Source of the DNA: Nymphaea colorata
Taxonomy: Eukaryota; Streptophyta; Magnoliopsida; Nymphaeales; Nymphaeaceae
Assembly (NCBI RefSeq): GCF_008831285.2
Contig: NC_045141.1
Span: 16,974,106-17,038,105, forward strand
Reading direction: 5' to 3'
Length of the DNA: 64,000 nt
The position numbers and the translations under genes were made by a program. Below the pieces are notes generated by a model. The model ran no database searches. It was not told the origin of the DNA and saw only the letters and a list, made by a program, of their open reading frames with translations. Positions within the stretch are counted from its first letter, which is position 1. Every line of letters begins with the position of its first letter. Of the stretch, positions 1 to 10,116 are shown in pieces.

Positions 1-3000
1 GAATGAATGGGACAGAAGGAAGGGAGAGCGGGTTATGACCTCTCTTCAAGTTAGTGGAAAAATAGCCACTGCCCCTAAAAAAGAGTGATGGTTGGCAACA
101 GTTGTAAGGAAAAGTAGATTCCTTCTAGCTTATCCAAATGACTCAAACAATGAGTAGGATGAACCAGGAACTGTCAAGATTTTGCAAACTGTCTATTCTA
201 AATTCCACCTGGATTGGAATTGGAATTGATATTAGACCAAGTCTAAGTCCAATAAAATGGCCCATCTGTACAAGAACTCAACAAGCTTGTTTGATATGAA
301 GAATATTATGTCTAATTTTGGAACACATATTCAACTACATCAATTACACATGTTTCGGAAAATATAACATTCTTGTTATCAGAAATATAGTGTGGCTATC
401 AATGCATTAAAAAATGCTCAGAGTTATATGGTTCTAGTATCGAGATTTTGATGGATAGAGATGTCCATGCCATAGATTGGACTTCCACTCATTCCAAATA
501 TAATCCGGATAAAAGTTGAGGATACGTACTTCTGCAGATTTGGATTCATATTTAATGGATTGAACTCTTAAACCTAATGGGATCGGATCCACGCACCATG
601 GTTTTACATAGCAACTCAGGTCTATTTTTTTTGCCAATAAACGGCCATGTAAGGCCTTTCTTTGTTTCATTTTAAGAAAGAACAAGGAAAAATAATGTCT
701 TTTCAAAAAAATGTGTTCTCTGTGACTATGATATATATATATTCTCATTGCACCCGCACCTTTTTTTTTTTTTTTTGAAACTTGTTGCATCAGCACCCGC
801 ACCCATGTGACATAGGTCTGATGTTCTCACCGCACTTGCACCCAATTTTTTTTAAACTTGTCGCATCAGTACCCTCACCCACACCCAATTTTTTTTTAAA
901 CTTGTCGCATCAGTACCCTCACCCACACCCAATTTTTTTTTAAACTTGTCGCATCAGTACCTGCACCCACGCCCAATTTTTTTATTTATCGCATCAGCAC
1001 CCGCACCTTGCACCCATGTGACATAAGTCTGATATATAAAGGTTAGGTAGCTACCTACTACCTATCTGCATACATATGAACCCATTCACCTTAGGGCATC
1101 AGGCTCATGTTTGACTCAAGATTGACGCAGCCAAATTTTTGTATGTGTGCTTTTATATCACATACTTGGATTCATTAACCAATGCTTGTAAACAATCTTA
1201 ATGTGGTGATTTTTCTGTACATTTTTCTAATTTTCTTTTGCATTTAACGTCGAAACTTCAGTGATATGGTTTTTTGCTGTTTGGCTTTTCCAGTCAATTG
1301 ATTCTTCCATGTTTATTAGTTGTATAAGTTGCTTTCTTTGTCTATCGTGTTGATGTTTGGATTTGATTTTGATTAATTGTGTTTGCATTTATTGATTAGC
1401 AAAAGACAATTGTTGCTATGACATTGTTTCTCAATGCACATAGGCAATGGTATTCTAAAAAAGGCAGTGTGCACAACATAGATAATTGGTCCCTACAACC
1501 CTATAAATCTTACTGTACAGTGAAAAAAATGTAGTTCTTCTGTATATTCCTAATACATATACATACATATATATATATCGTTCTCGTCTTATAATCCTTT
1601 TGGCCTCCCATCTCTAACTGCTATAATTTTCACTCATGTTGAAACTATTTGGAAGCCCTCTAATACTTTCAACAAATTTTCTCCTTCAGATTGCACTGAA
1701 CTTTGAATACATGTCAAAAGAAAGGAATGAAAATATGACAGATGGTTGAGATTCAAATGTCCCTCAAACTTAAAAGTTCCCTTTTCTAGGATTCATTTCT
1801 CATCAATGCCTCAGGTTCCTGTTGGGAGTCATTTATTTGGTTTTCACATTTTTCTTTTCTGCGAATATCATTCATATTGCAGAATGTTAAAGTGCATATT
1901 TTGCTGCAACATTGCAACTGTTGAGAAGGTCAGTCACTTGAAATGATGATTGGTGTAACTTATCTGGATAATAGGTCAAATTGTTGCCTTTGGCATTTTG
2001 AGGCTAGCAGAACCCAACTTTAAGTTGCATTATTTTGTCCAGATTTTCTCATCGACTTTTAGCAGCAAGGATGTCATTGATCCTATTATAATGAGAAAGC
2101 TCTGCCATTGGAGAATAAGGACGTTTAATGGGCGTTGTCGAAGAAAAGGGTTATCTTTTGGGACGTTCACCTTGGAGACTTTGTACCTTGTCTTTCATTG
2201 TCTTTTCCAATTTATTGCTGAATTTTGACACAATAATGTTATTAATATTTACCATCGAAACAAAGTTTTACAATTTCATAAAAGTAAGAAGCGTTTTTTT
2301 GTTCCTCTTCTAATATTCTGTTGTTGGATTCCATGTATATCTCCTCTACGAGCGGAGCTTGTGACAAAATCCTTCACAAAATTCTTAAATGTTTCATCTG
2401 CAACTTTAGGTTGCCAGTTCTTGTTCACGTTGCGTACCCTGCGTTTGTGACATGGCAGAGACATCCCGACGCACTTTAGCAGCTTTATTTTTGCTATGAC
2501 GTCAGACCAAATCTATAATGGTGATGCATTTGAATTGAATGGTTTATGGAGAACTTTTTTTTTTTAATTGTTCTCTTTATGCCTCCGCTTGAAAGATTTT
2601 TTTGCTGAAAACCTGGACTCCATGACTTGTAGGATCCCCACATTGAGGGAGTAGATAGTTAAGAGTCTTTATTAAGTCCATAGTTTAGCAGCTTCCGGGA
2701 ATCATAATGGAACAGTAATGACTAGAATAGAATGATTTTCATGTTCCACCTAGATCATGCTGTCATGGTTTTAAAATTTTTCCTGATCATGATCAATATA
2801 GATTGTTGATGTTAGCAACGTTGGTTTTGGATCTCTCTCTCCCATATTCAGCCCCTGCATCCGGGGCTGGGACTGAAGTTTCTGATAATAAGAGCTAACC
2901 ACGATCATGATTTGATGAATTTGTTACTACCTTCCTCTGTTTCCACTTAGCTTTCGTTTTGAAGCTTGTTGTTCCCCTCTCAAACACTTGTTGGGAGATG

Positions 3001-3100
3001 GTAATATCTTTGAACATTGGCTTTAGTTTTCATCTCGCTCTCTCTCTCTATTCACATAGAACACTAGAAAATACTCCAAACAAGTTTTTCCAGCATGAAG
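1..3100. other. Non-coding region left of the SKIP35-like remnant
   Basis: I see no convincing coding exon here. Open frames are short, lack family-like sequence and are AT-rich. The stretch holds the minisatellite at about 747-1035 (listed separately), a short AT run near 1563-1580 and CT-rich tracts near 2830 and 3040. If the ankyrin gene to the right was once complete, its N-terminal part should lie here, but I could not find it. Confidence 0.6.
747..1035. repeat. 44-bp minisatellite with poly-T core
   Basis: A unit made of a CCCAA(T)n core, AAACTTGTCGCATCAGTACC and a cytosine-rich end recurs with starts at 841, 884, 928 and 972, so the period is 43-44 bp. A diverged unit with a longer T run lies at about 750-800. 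The array is bracketed by two copies of a CCCATGTGACATA(A/G)GTCTGAT segment near 803 and 1014, which suggests the tandem units expanded inside an older dispersed repeat. Confidence 0.85.
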
Positions 3101-3109
3101 TCTTAGCTT

Positions 3110-4411
3110 ATGCAGCGTTATAATAAAACTGTTCTTGTTTTTCAGATCGCTCGTCTGAATAACCTGGATATAGATGCTCTGGAATTTGCGTGCCAATTCT
3201 GCAAGATAAGCACGAAGGAATATCTAGTAAGGGAAGGAAATGCTACCGAATACTTGAGACCTCTCATTCGAGCTGCAGACAGAGGGTGCATGCAAGTCGT
3301 TAGTTGGCTTCTTGGAAAAGGTTGCACAGATATGGAGCTCTGTCTTGCCCTCACAGCTGCAATCTCAAGCTGCCAAGTTGACGTAGCCAAATATCTGTTA
3401 GAGAACGTTGAAGGCGACATTCTCTCAGCATTTGGCATAGACATTGTTAAGGCAGCTGGGAAACGAAGCCCCAACTTGTTAACAGGGTGGGCTACCTGAT
3501 GGAATCTACGTATGAATTGTTGAGCACATTGTAAGATCAGGAGAGAAAGGTGCCAGTCCAGAGCTAAGAGCATTTATGTCCAAGATGTGGACTAAAAATG
3601 CATTTCTTCAGGGCAGGAAATTCGCTGAAGTCACTACCTGAATTTGGCCAGAGTTATGAAGAAGGGCGCGTCACCCATTCGTCTTACTGATTTGCCAGTG
3701 CACATCCAGGTAATTTGAGCTCATTGTTCAACAATATGCATGACAAGTTCCCCAATCTGCTGCATCATCAATATGACACTTTCATTTGGTTGTTCTGCCT
3801 GATGACTCAAGGCTACGTTTGGGAGCCGGAGTTGAAATGGAGAGGACAATGGAGCAAAAGAAAAGCAGGGACTTGAGTAGATTTGTACTGATATCGTCCC
3901 ATCCCCACTCCCATTTACATTTCTAACTCCCAAAGCAATGCCCCGAACAGCTATTAGAAGTAACTCTGGGTGTGTGGGGGTGCATTACATAACTCATCAA
4001 ACTTGAATTCACATTTCCCCTCTCATCCAGGGCCTTCAAACAGCTTCTAGTCAAGGGAAATGAAGCTAAACCATCCACATCATGTAGGCTTCTCGACTTT
4101 TACCTTTACGGAGCCATGTGCATATCAGATTATGGAATGCAACTCGAAACTGCATGATTCCCCACAGATTGGTCTCTGATGTAATAAGAATATTGCAGGT
4201 CGGAATTGCATACTATTCAGTGTACAGTGAATGCGTTGCAGCCGCAGGGCAGCTCCTTTCACAGTGGCTGAAACTGCAGCTTGTAGAGGCTTTCTGGAGG
4301 CTCCGCGGTGAAAACATCGATGACCTCATGACTCGTTCGATGGAGGAACTGGTTGCCAATCTGGAGGGTTACTTGGCTGCTTTCCTCATTCGGACCAGTT
4401 CTTCACCTTAA
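3110..4411 (+). pseudogene. SKIP35-like ankyrin-repeat protein, C-terminal remnant, broken
   Basis: The block at about 3145-3490 reads as ankyrin-type helices, with a leucine-rich WLLGKGC segment and a second YLLENVEG helix. After 3490 the similarity goes on in another frame (a SPELRAFMSKMW segment at about 3550-3590), passes a TGA at 3513, then shifts frame again near 3638 before ending at a plausible donor at about 3711. A last exon starts after the acceptor at about 4198 and runs to the stop at 4411. The order and the SPELRAF-type segment recall plant SKIP35 (SKP1-interacting partner 35), a suspected F-box/SCF partner with ankyrin repeats; this is from memory. The N-terminal half is absent. 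Two frameshifts plus a stop argue for a pseudogene; sequencing errors or an unusual intron are the alternatives. Confidence 0.6.
3811..3942. mobile_element. Miniature inverted-repeat element in the SKIP35-like intron
   Basis: The left end begins GGCTACGTTTGGGAGCCGG and the reverse complement of the right end begins GGCATTGCTTTGGGAGTTAG. The two run on with partial match into GAAATG-type sequence, giving imperfect terminal inverted repeats of about 28 bp around a core of roughly 130 bp in total. Ends with a CGTTTGGGA word are common in plant hAT/Harbinger-type miniature elements. It sits in the putative intron of the broken ankyrin gene. Confidence 0.55.
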
Positions 4412-5502
4412 TCGTCTCCTTCTGCGGGAACAATTATTGGGAAATAATTCTGTATTGGAGACTCCGCTATCCAAATCATTACATGATAGATCGATCTCTC
4501 CCTCCCTCCCTCCTTCTAGTTACAGAGAGTGGCGGTAAATGAGCCAGCTAGAGCTTGTCCATGCTCAAGAAACCGAGCATTGCGAGCTCAAGCCCAAAAC
4601 AGGTGGGTTTGGTCAGAGTTGGCATGAAATGCCATGCTTTTCTTTCTGTTGCCACCTCTTGTCAAGCATCAGGCAACACAGTTCTGTTCCGCTAACAATT
4701 ATTGTGTCAAAGAGAAAAATGTTTGCAGTTGTGCAACAAGTCCTTTGAAGACTGAAAAAGAATCACAATTACAAGATAAAAGTGCATAATCGACTGGTTA
4801 ATGTGTCTGCAGCTGGTCCAACGATGAAGACTCCTTATCTGTTTCAGATTTCAATGTCAATGAAATGAGCTTCCTGGACAAAACCAGTACTCTCATAGAC
4901 AAAAAAAAAAATTAATGATAGGTACAAGGAACCATGGATAAAAGTTATCAAGGAATCTTGATGTTGGTAACTGGCACCACGAGCTGCAATGAATGAATCC
5001 ACCAATCACCTCTAGGACCTCAACTTTTTGGGTGTTTGTCCATTTGTCTTCGTGAAAATACAAGATTTCTTAGTTGCAACAAAAGTAGCTAGGCTAATGC
5101 TTGTTCTTCATGAACGAACTCATGAAGATCACATTGGTAAGACACAAAATAAGCACTTGATCATGCAGAGCTGATGGCACCTAAATTAAGTGCATTCTCC
5201 CACTTGTATCCCCATGCCCAAGCATCCATAGTCACAAGATCTTTGTTGCCAACATAAGTATATGTGAGGAAAACTGTCGTAGTATATAAAAATTCTAGGC
5301 AAGTTTATTGACTAGTGTCCTACAAGTGTGAGCATGCTTATTGCATAAATTTTAAAATGTATATAAATGAATATATAAGAAACCTAAAAAGTATGCGATT
5401 TGATGAGGCTACAAATGAGGAAATGAATATCTATTTTCTTCAAAATAGTACCTTTAAATTACATGATCAATCAACAATAGAAGAAGTAATGGTTCGAGCA
5501 CC
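4412..5502. other. Intergenic, no gene seen
   Basis: This lies between the SKIP35-like remnant and the 3' end of the mTERF gene on the other strand. Open frames are short and AT-rich without family resemblance. The right end should hold the 3' untranslated region of the mTERF gene. Confidence 0.5.
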
Positions 5503-6567
5503 TTAAGCGCAATAAACAGCCTGCCCCGAGCCGTCTCTACAGGGAGACCCGACGACGGTCTCGTACCATAGAGGTGAGCTGCTCAACGGCTGAGATGATC
5601 CCACGCACACCTCTATCTTCTCTCTGAACCGCTCATCGGTCAGCCTGAGCATGACGGCCAGCGGCAGCCTGACACGGTTCTCGACCGATACCATGTGTCT
5701 CGGCTTTATCCGGTTCTCGAGACTGAAGGAGAAGTACTGAGGGAAATCCCTCAGCTCGTCCATTCCCCTCTGCATGTCGTTGACAAGGAACTCGAATTTA
5801 GGGCGTAGATTGGTCTCCACCCCGTAGCAGAAGAGCGGCGGGAACCGCCTCACCATCGAGACGGCGTCCCTGCGGGAGAATCCGACACGCTGGAAGAACT
5901 CGAGGCGGGGGACGAACTTCTCCTCGGCGTCGCAGGAGAGGAGTGCCGTGTGCTTCCTCACGTCGGCGATCCCCAGAGACTGCAGGAAGTAGAGGGTGGG
6001 CCGGAGGCGGTCGGGGACGCTGCAGGCGAGCAGTCTCGGCCGTCGGTTGATGACCCCGCGCAGGTCGTCGCCGGAGACGCCGACCTCGCGCAGGAGGAAG
6101 GTGAAGACGGGGAGGACGTCGTCGCGGACGCTGGACTCGAGAACCTCCGGGCACAGATTGAAGATGCGGCCGAGCTCGGAGTCGGGGAAGCCGTTGGAGC
6201 GGAGGAAGTCGACGACGGAGAGGATGCGGTCGAGAGGGGCGTCGATGGCAGAGGGGCGGGCGTCGGCGAGGTGGAGGACGTCGACGCCGATGGATTCGAG
6301 GAAGAGCAGCTTCTCCTGGAGAATTGGGCGGGAAGAAGGAGAGGGGGAGGTGATGATGGGGTTAGGGATTCGGAAAGGCTTCTTGAGCGAGATGGAGGAG
6401 GAGGAGGAGGAGGAAGATGGGGAAGAGGTGGAGGGAGGATTGTGGGGAGGGCGTACGGAGGCGGGGATAGAGGTGGGTAGGGGAGGGGCGGAGAGGAGGT
6501 GTTGGTGTTTGGGAATGGCGGTACGAGTAGCTGCTATGGAGTTGCAGAGACCAAGCGTTTCCGCCAT
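5503..6567 (-). CDS. MTERF1: mTERF family protein, probably plastid MTERF1 (SOLDAT10-type)
   Basis: A single open exon encodes 354 residues. Residues 1-70 are rich in Ser, Pro and Thr without a strong acidic character, as in a plastid transit peptide, and include a poly-Ser run encoded by a GGA-type repeat. From about residue 85 there are successive mTERF repeats of roughly 35 residues with the usual pattern of a Leu/Pro helix followed by PxxL or FPxLF (INRRPRLLACSV, FPPLFCYGVE, FPQYFSFSLE). The final IKPRH motif is the family's usual last repeat. Members bind organelle nucleic acid and affect transcription or RNA maturation. The tail pattern RLPLAVMLRLTDERFREK and the compact length best fit Arabidopsis MTERF1/SOLDAT10 (At2g03050), by memory. 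The GC content is clearly higher than the surrounding DNA, which creates long antisense shadow frames. The start is the first ATG of the frame. Confidence 0.85.
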   Translation of the reverse strand: MAETLGLCNSIAATRTAIPKHQHLLSAPPLPTSIPASVRPPHNPPSTSSPSSSSSSSSISLKKPFRIPNPIITSPSPSSRPILQEKLLFLESIGVDVLHLADARPSAIDAPLDRILSVVDFLRSNGFPDSELGRIFNLCPEVLESSVRDDVLPVFTFLLREVGVSGDDLRGVINRRPRLLACSVPDRLRPTLYFLQSLGIADVRKHTALLSCDAEEKFVPRLEFFQRVGFSRRDAVSMVRRFPPLFCYGVETNLRPKFEFLVNDMQRGMDELRDFPQYFSFSLENRIKPRHMVSVENRVRLPLAVMLRLTDERFREKIEVCVGSSQPLSSSPLWYETVVGSPCRDGSGQAVYCA

Positions 6568-6876
6568 TCGTCTACATCTCTCTCTGTGTCTCGCTCTGCG
6601 GCCCCGGGTGAGGAGTGAGGGCCGAGTAGGACGGAGAAGATTTTGTTGCCATTTTTTTAAGCTTTTATTTTGCTTCCAATTGGTTGGCTTAGGATAAGGC
6701 TAAATTACCGGGATGTTCATCGCAACTTGGTCAGTGTCGTCACTCTAGCCTTTGACCGTTGGAGCGGCTTCTTCCACAAGGCTTCGGGTCGCCCCGGCCC
6801 GACCATCCAAGACCCAGACTTGTCTTGTCTATAATAAAATTAAAAGAAAATACAGATTACTCAACCAGCCCTGTTG

Positions 6877-6919
<43 letters not shown>

Positions 6920-8173
6920 GGAGTTTATATTTATTATTATTAGGCCACCAATATTTTGACGGACCTAATCTGAAATCCAAAATTGTGTTGTAGCCCGGGC
7001 CTAGCTCGGGCTGAATATCTCACTACTACCAGATGGGTAGGCCTCGGTGTCGGGTCGGGTCGGCCCGGCCCGACTAGCTGGGCCGAGAAAAACCCTTTAC
7101 CGGGCCTGGCCCAGACTTATTTACGATAGCCTTTTCATTTGAGTGCTATTTTTTGTTGAGATTTTAGAAACACGCTCACTTTTTTTGGCTTCTCGATTTA
7201 GAGTTTGTTCCAAAACATATACTTTAGAAACTTATGTTTCAAAACACAATATTCTTATCAAACACCTTTTATGTGTATGTTAAGTACAATGGAATGTGAA
7301 AAACGTGGTGCCAATTGATCTCAATTCATTGTTTAATACAAGCTTTTCCAAAGTCGAGCCAAACTTTCAGCAGCCCAAACTTTTTATGGTTCTACTCCAA
7401 TCTTTGAGGTAGATTCATAAAACACTCATCACTGCCAATTAGCAACCCCTAACCCCTGAAGTAGCTTACAAACAACATTGAGCTCATTTCTGTTATATTT
7501 TATGATGTGAAATCTATCAAAGCCCAAACCACCAAATGTGTCCACTTCTGGCACTCTGACCCATCACAAAAAGCCAAAAAACAGAACCTAGTTTTTCTAT
7601 TGCCTAACAATGTTTGCTATGATCTACGAGGCCATTTGGCAACAATAACATATCGTTATTGCTTCATGAATCATTTTCAAAAAATAGAACAAATCTATTG
7701 AATACTACTTGTAATAGTATTCAATGAGTCGATGCCCTTGCAAAACCTGAGTACAAAACAGCACTGTTTGAAGAGGAAGCAGTTTGCAACCTCAAGCGTC
7801 TCCACGCGAATACCACAGAAATCAGCTCCTTCCAGCTCCCGATCAGACAGCTCTCCGGTCGGTCTAGGTGAAGACAACTACTATCTCGCCGAGAGTCCTC
7901 AAAACAAAAAGTATACGATTGATCAACTCCTCACAAAATTACAGGAATAAATCCAAGGTGAAGAAGCGTCACCGAATAGTAATAGGACCCCAGGAGTGAA
8001 CGAAAGTGGGGTAGAATAAGCTTCGATTCACGTCGAAGCACGTGCACTGCTCTAGGCAGTTTACACTCCAGCTTCTCCTCCGTAGTAGCACCTCGGGATA
8101 GGATATCACCAAGGCAAGAACAATATCAATTCAAGAAGGATATACAGAAATGAAAGGCACGAGTCACGGATCA
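6568..8173. other. Intergenic: mTERF leader, (AT)n tract and GC-rich repeat
   Basis: The first part is the presumed promoter and leader of the mTERF gene. An (AT)n tract lies at about 6884-6916. Around 6780-6820 and 6990-7120 there are CGGGTCGGCCCGGCCCGAC-type palindromic GC-rich words, unlike the AT-rich setting and typical of decayed plant transposon ends. The rest shows nothing I can assign. Confidence 0.5.
6884..6916. repeat. (AT)n microsatellite
   Basis: An uninterrupted run of alternating T and A of about 33 bp, visible directly. Confidence 0.95.
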
Positions 8174-10116
8174 TCAACGGATTATCAGAGTCACCGAAAT
8201 TGACAAGCAGTTTTGGGAGGCAGGTGAAGATCCCCTTCGCAGGTGTGTTCCGACAACGTCAGGAGACAGTGCTTCTTTGAAGACTTCCCAAGTGGGATTC
8301 GTTTGGGTCTGCTTGAACCTGTGGTACCATTGCCACACCTCGTATTTGAAGTAAAGAGTGGAGAATAGGATCCAAGCTTCCTGATTTAGGCCTAGGCGTC
8401 TGAAGTACTGTTCCACTTTAATTGCCCACTTTTGTGCCTCTTTTCCATCGAAGTCGGGAGGATCGTTCCGCTGGTCATTGGGTTTCTTTGTTTGCCTCTC
8501 GGGCTGTTGTTCCCCTTGGCTTCTTTGATATTCCCCTTTTCTTTCTAACCGTGAGCTTGAGGACTTTAAGCATGTGGGGTCTAGTTTCTCAATCGTTTGG
8601 CATTGCTCAGATCTTACCCCAGCTGTGAAACCGCTTTTTGAAGCAGGTTTAGTGGGTTTCACTCTTGATGGTATCGGTGGTTTGTTCCCAACAGAACCGC
8701 AACGGTTAGCAACTTTTTGTTGCTGCTGAAGTTTGGGTTTGATATCGGCCTGAATCTTCCTTATTTCCTCTCGCAACCTATACGTTGCTGACAGGGAATC
8801 CTTCAATGGTTTCTTTGGAGGTTGCAGATTTTGGTTCTCTGTTTTCAGTGGAGAACCATTTCCAAGGTTGCCCTGTTTTTGTGAATCTGGTCTCCTTTCT
8901 AGATCTGAGACTGCAGAAATATCTTTCAGGTTTTCCCCCCTTTTCTAGTTAACATGGTGTCGACTCGTAGCATTTCTGTCCGAGTGTTGCTGGGTTTGGT
9001 AGCCAAGGTTTACGTCAGGCTGAATTTGCTTAGAGTTGCATCATTCTCCTCCTTTGCGAGGTATCATTTCCACTACATATTGTCTAGGTGAGTCTCCTAT
9101 TTTAAGCGTGTCACCCAAGTAGATACGCATGTAGTGCTTGGGCCTAACTTCATACTCGGAAACGCTCAGCTTTCCCGTAATAGTCACGTTAGTCACATAT
9201 ATTTTTCTGCTCACTTTATTAATCTTCAGCTCCAAGTGGTAATCATGGATGCTGCGATGGAAAAAGATCAAGTCACCATTCGGACTTCACCCACCCTCGA
9301 GGATCTCAGTCTTAGGATCCTCTTCCATTTCTGATGCGCTAAGCAACATCATGTCTTTCAGACATTTCCCATGTAAACACACGTGGGAACTAGATCTATC
9401 ATCGGAAGTGTTGCACCATTGTCTCTCTTATCATATCTGAAATTATGCCTCTCGCGTTCAGTTTTACCTCCTTTTTCCTGACCCTTTAGTTCATCAAAAC
9501 TGGTAGGAGTAGAGCCTAACGATTGGTTTGGCTGCTCTTTCTTATGGTTGTATCCTTCCTCACTAGTTGCCCCCATGGTTCGTGTTATGAGCTGTTGTAT
9601 TCTCTTCAGGAGGTCGGGTATGTTTAATGGGGCAGCTTCTTTAGACGTCTCATGGGAAGTGCTTGGTGAGTTCATGACTTGGTTAGGCTGCGTTCCATTG
9701 GCCATCATTTGTCCCATTTTGGGCTGATTTATCCGCATGTTAGTTTTCAAATTCCCACTTGATTTTGGTTGGCTGTGGTACAATGTTGGTGTAGCCAAAG
9801 TGAACCCGTGATTCCATTGAGATGAATAACCGAAATGCTCATTTGAAGATGGTTCCCCATAGTCGTTATCTCATTCTTCGCAAGACTCATCACTTGACTG
9901 CTCATCCTCATTGTCACAGCCTTCTTCCTCGAACTGATCAGAGGTATTACGGTTGGAACCATACTCACTCTCATCACCCCTCTCCTCAATAGGATCGCAG
10001 GCCTCACTAGTGTAAGATGGCTCATACTCATCTAAATCACTATAGGAGCTTTGTTCCTCATATGAGCTGTAACCGCAGGCGGATTCCTCCTCAAAATGAC
10101 TATCCACCCCCATCAC
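8174..10116 (-). mobile_element. Decayed LTR-retroelement gag region with FHA-like segment
   Basis: Read on the minus strand, open blocks follow in order. First is a very acidic Ser/Glu/Asp-rich part (10116-9871). Next is a Gln/Asn/Ser-rich part (9798-9358). Then comes an FHA-like segment (about 9330-9041) with the pattern HLELKI, YVTNV and LGDTLKIGDSPRQYVV. Last is a basic Gln-rich linker followed by a Ty3-type gag core (8500-8174) with DPPDFDGKEAQKWAIKVEQYF and a WYHRFKQ segment. The blocks are in different frames and separated by stops, so the copy is dead. I found no protease, reverse transcriptase or integrase. Gag packages element RNA; an FHA fold would bind phosphothreonine peptides, but that role is inference. 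Confidence 0.65.

Noticed and set aside
841-1015. Regular repeats that could suggest a CRISPR array
   Set aside because: Units are directly adjacent with no unique spacers, and the setting is a plant nuclear genome; it is a minisatellite.
5950-6697. Two long plus-strand frames (176 and 233 residues) opposite the mTERF gene
   Set aside because: They are antisense shadows of a GC-rich exon: composition is Gly/Glu/Arg-rich, no family pattern is seen, and the minus strand carries a clear mTERF protein.
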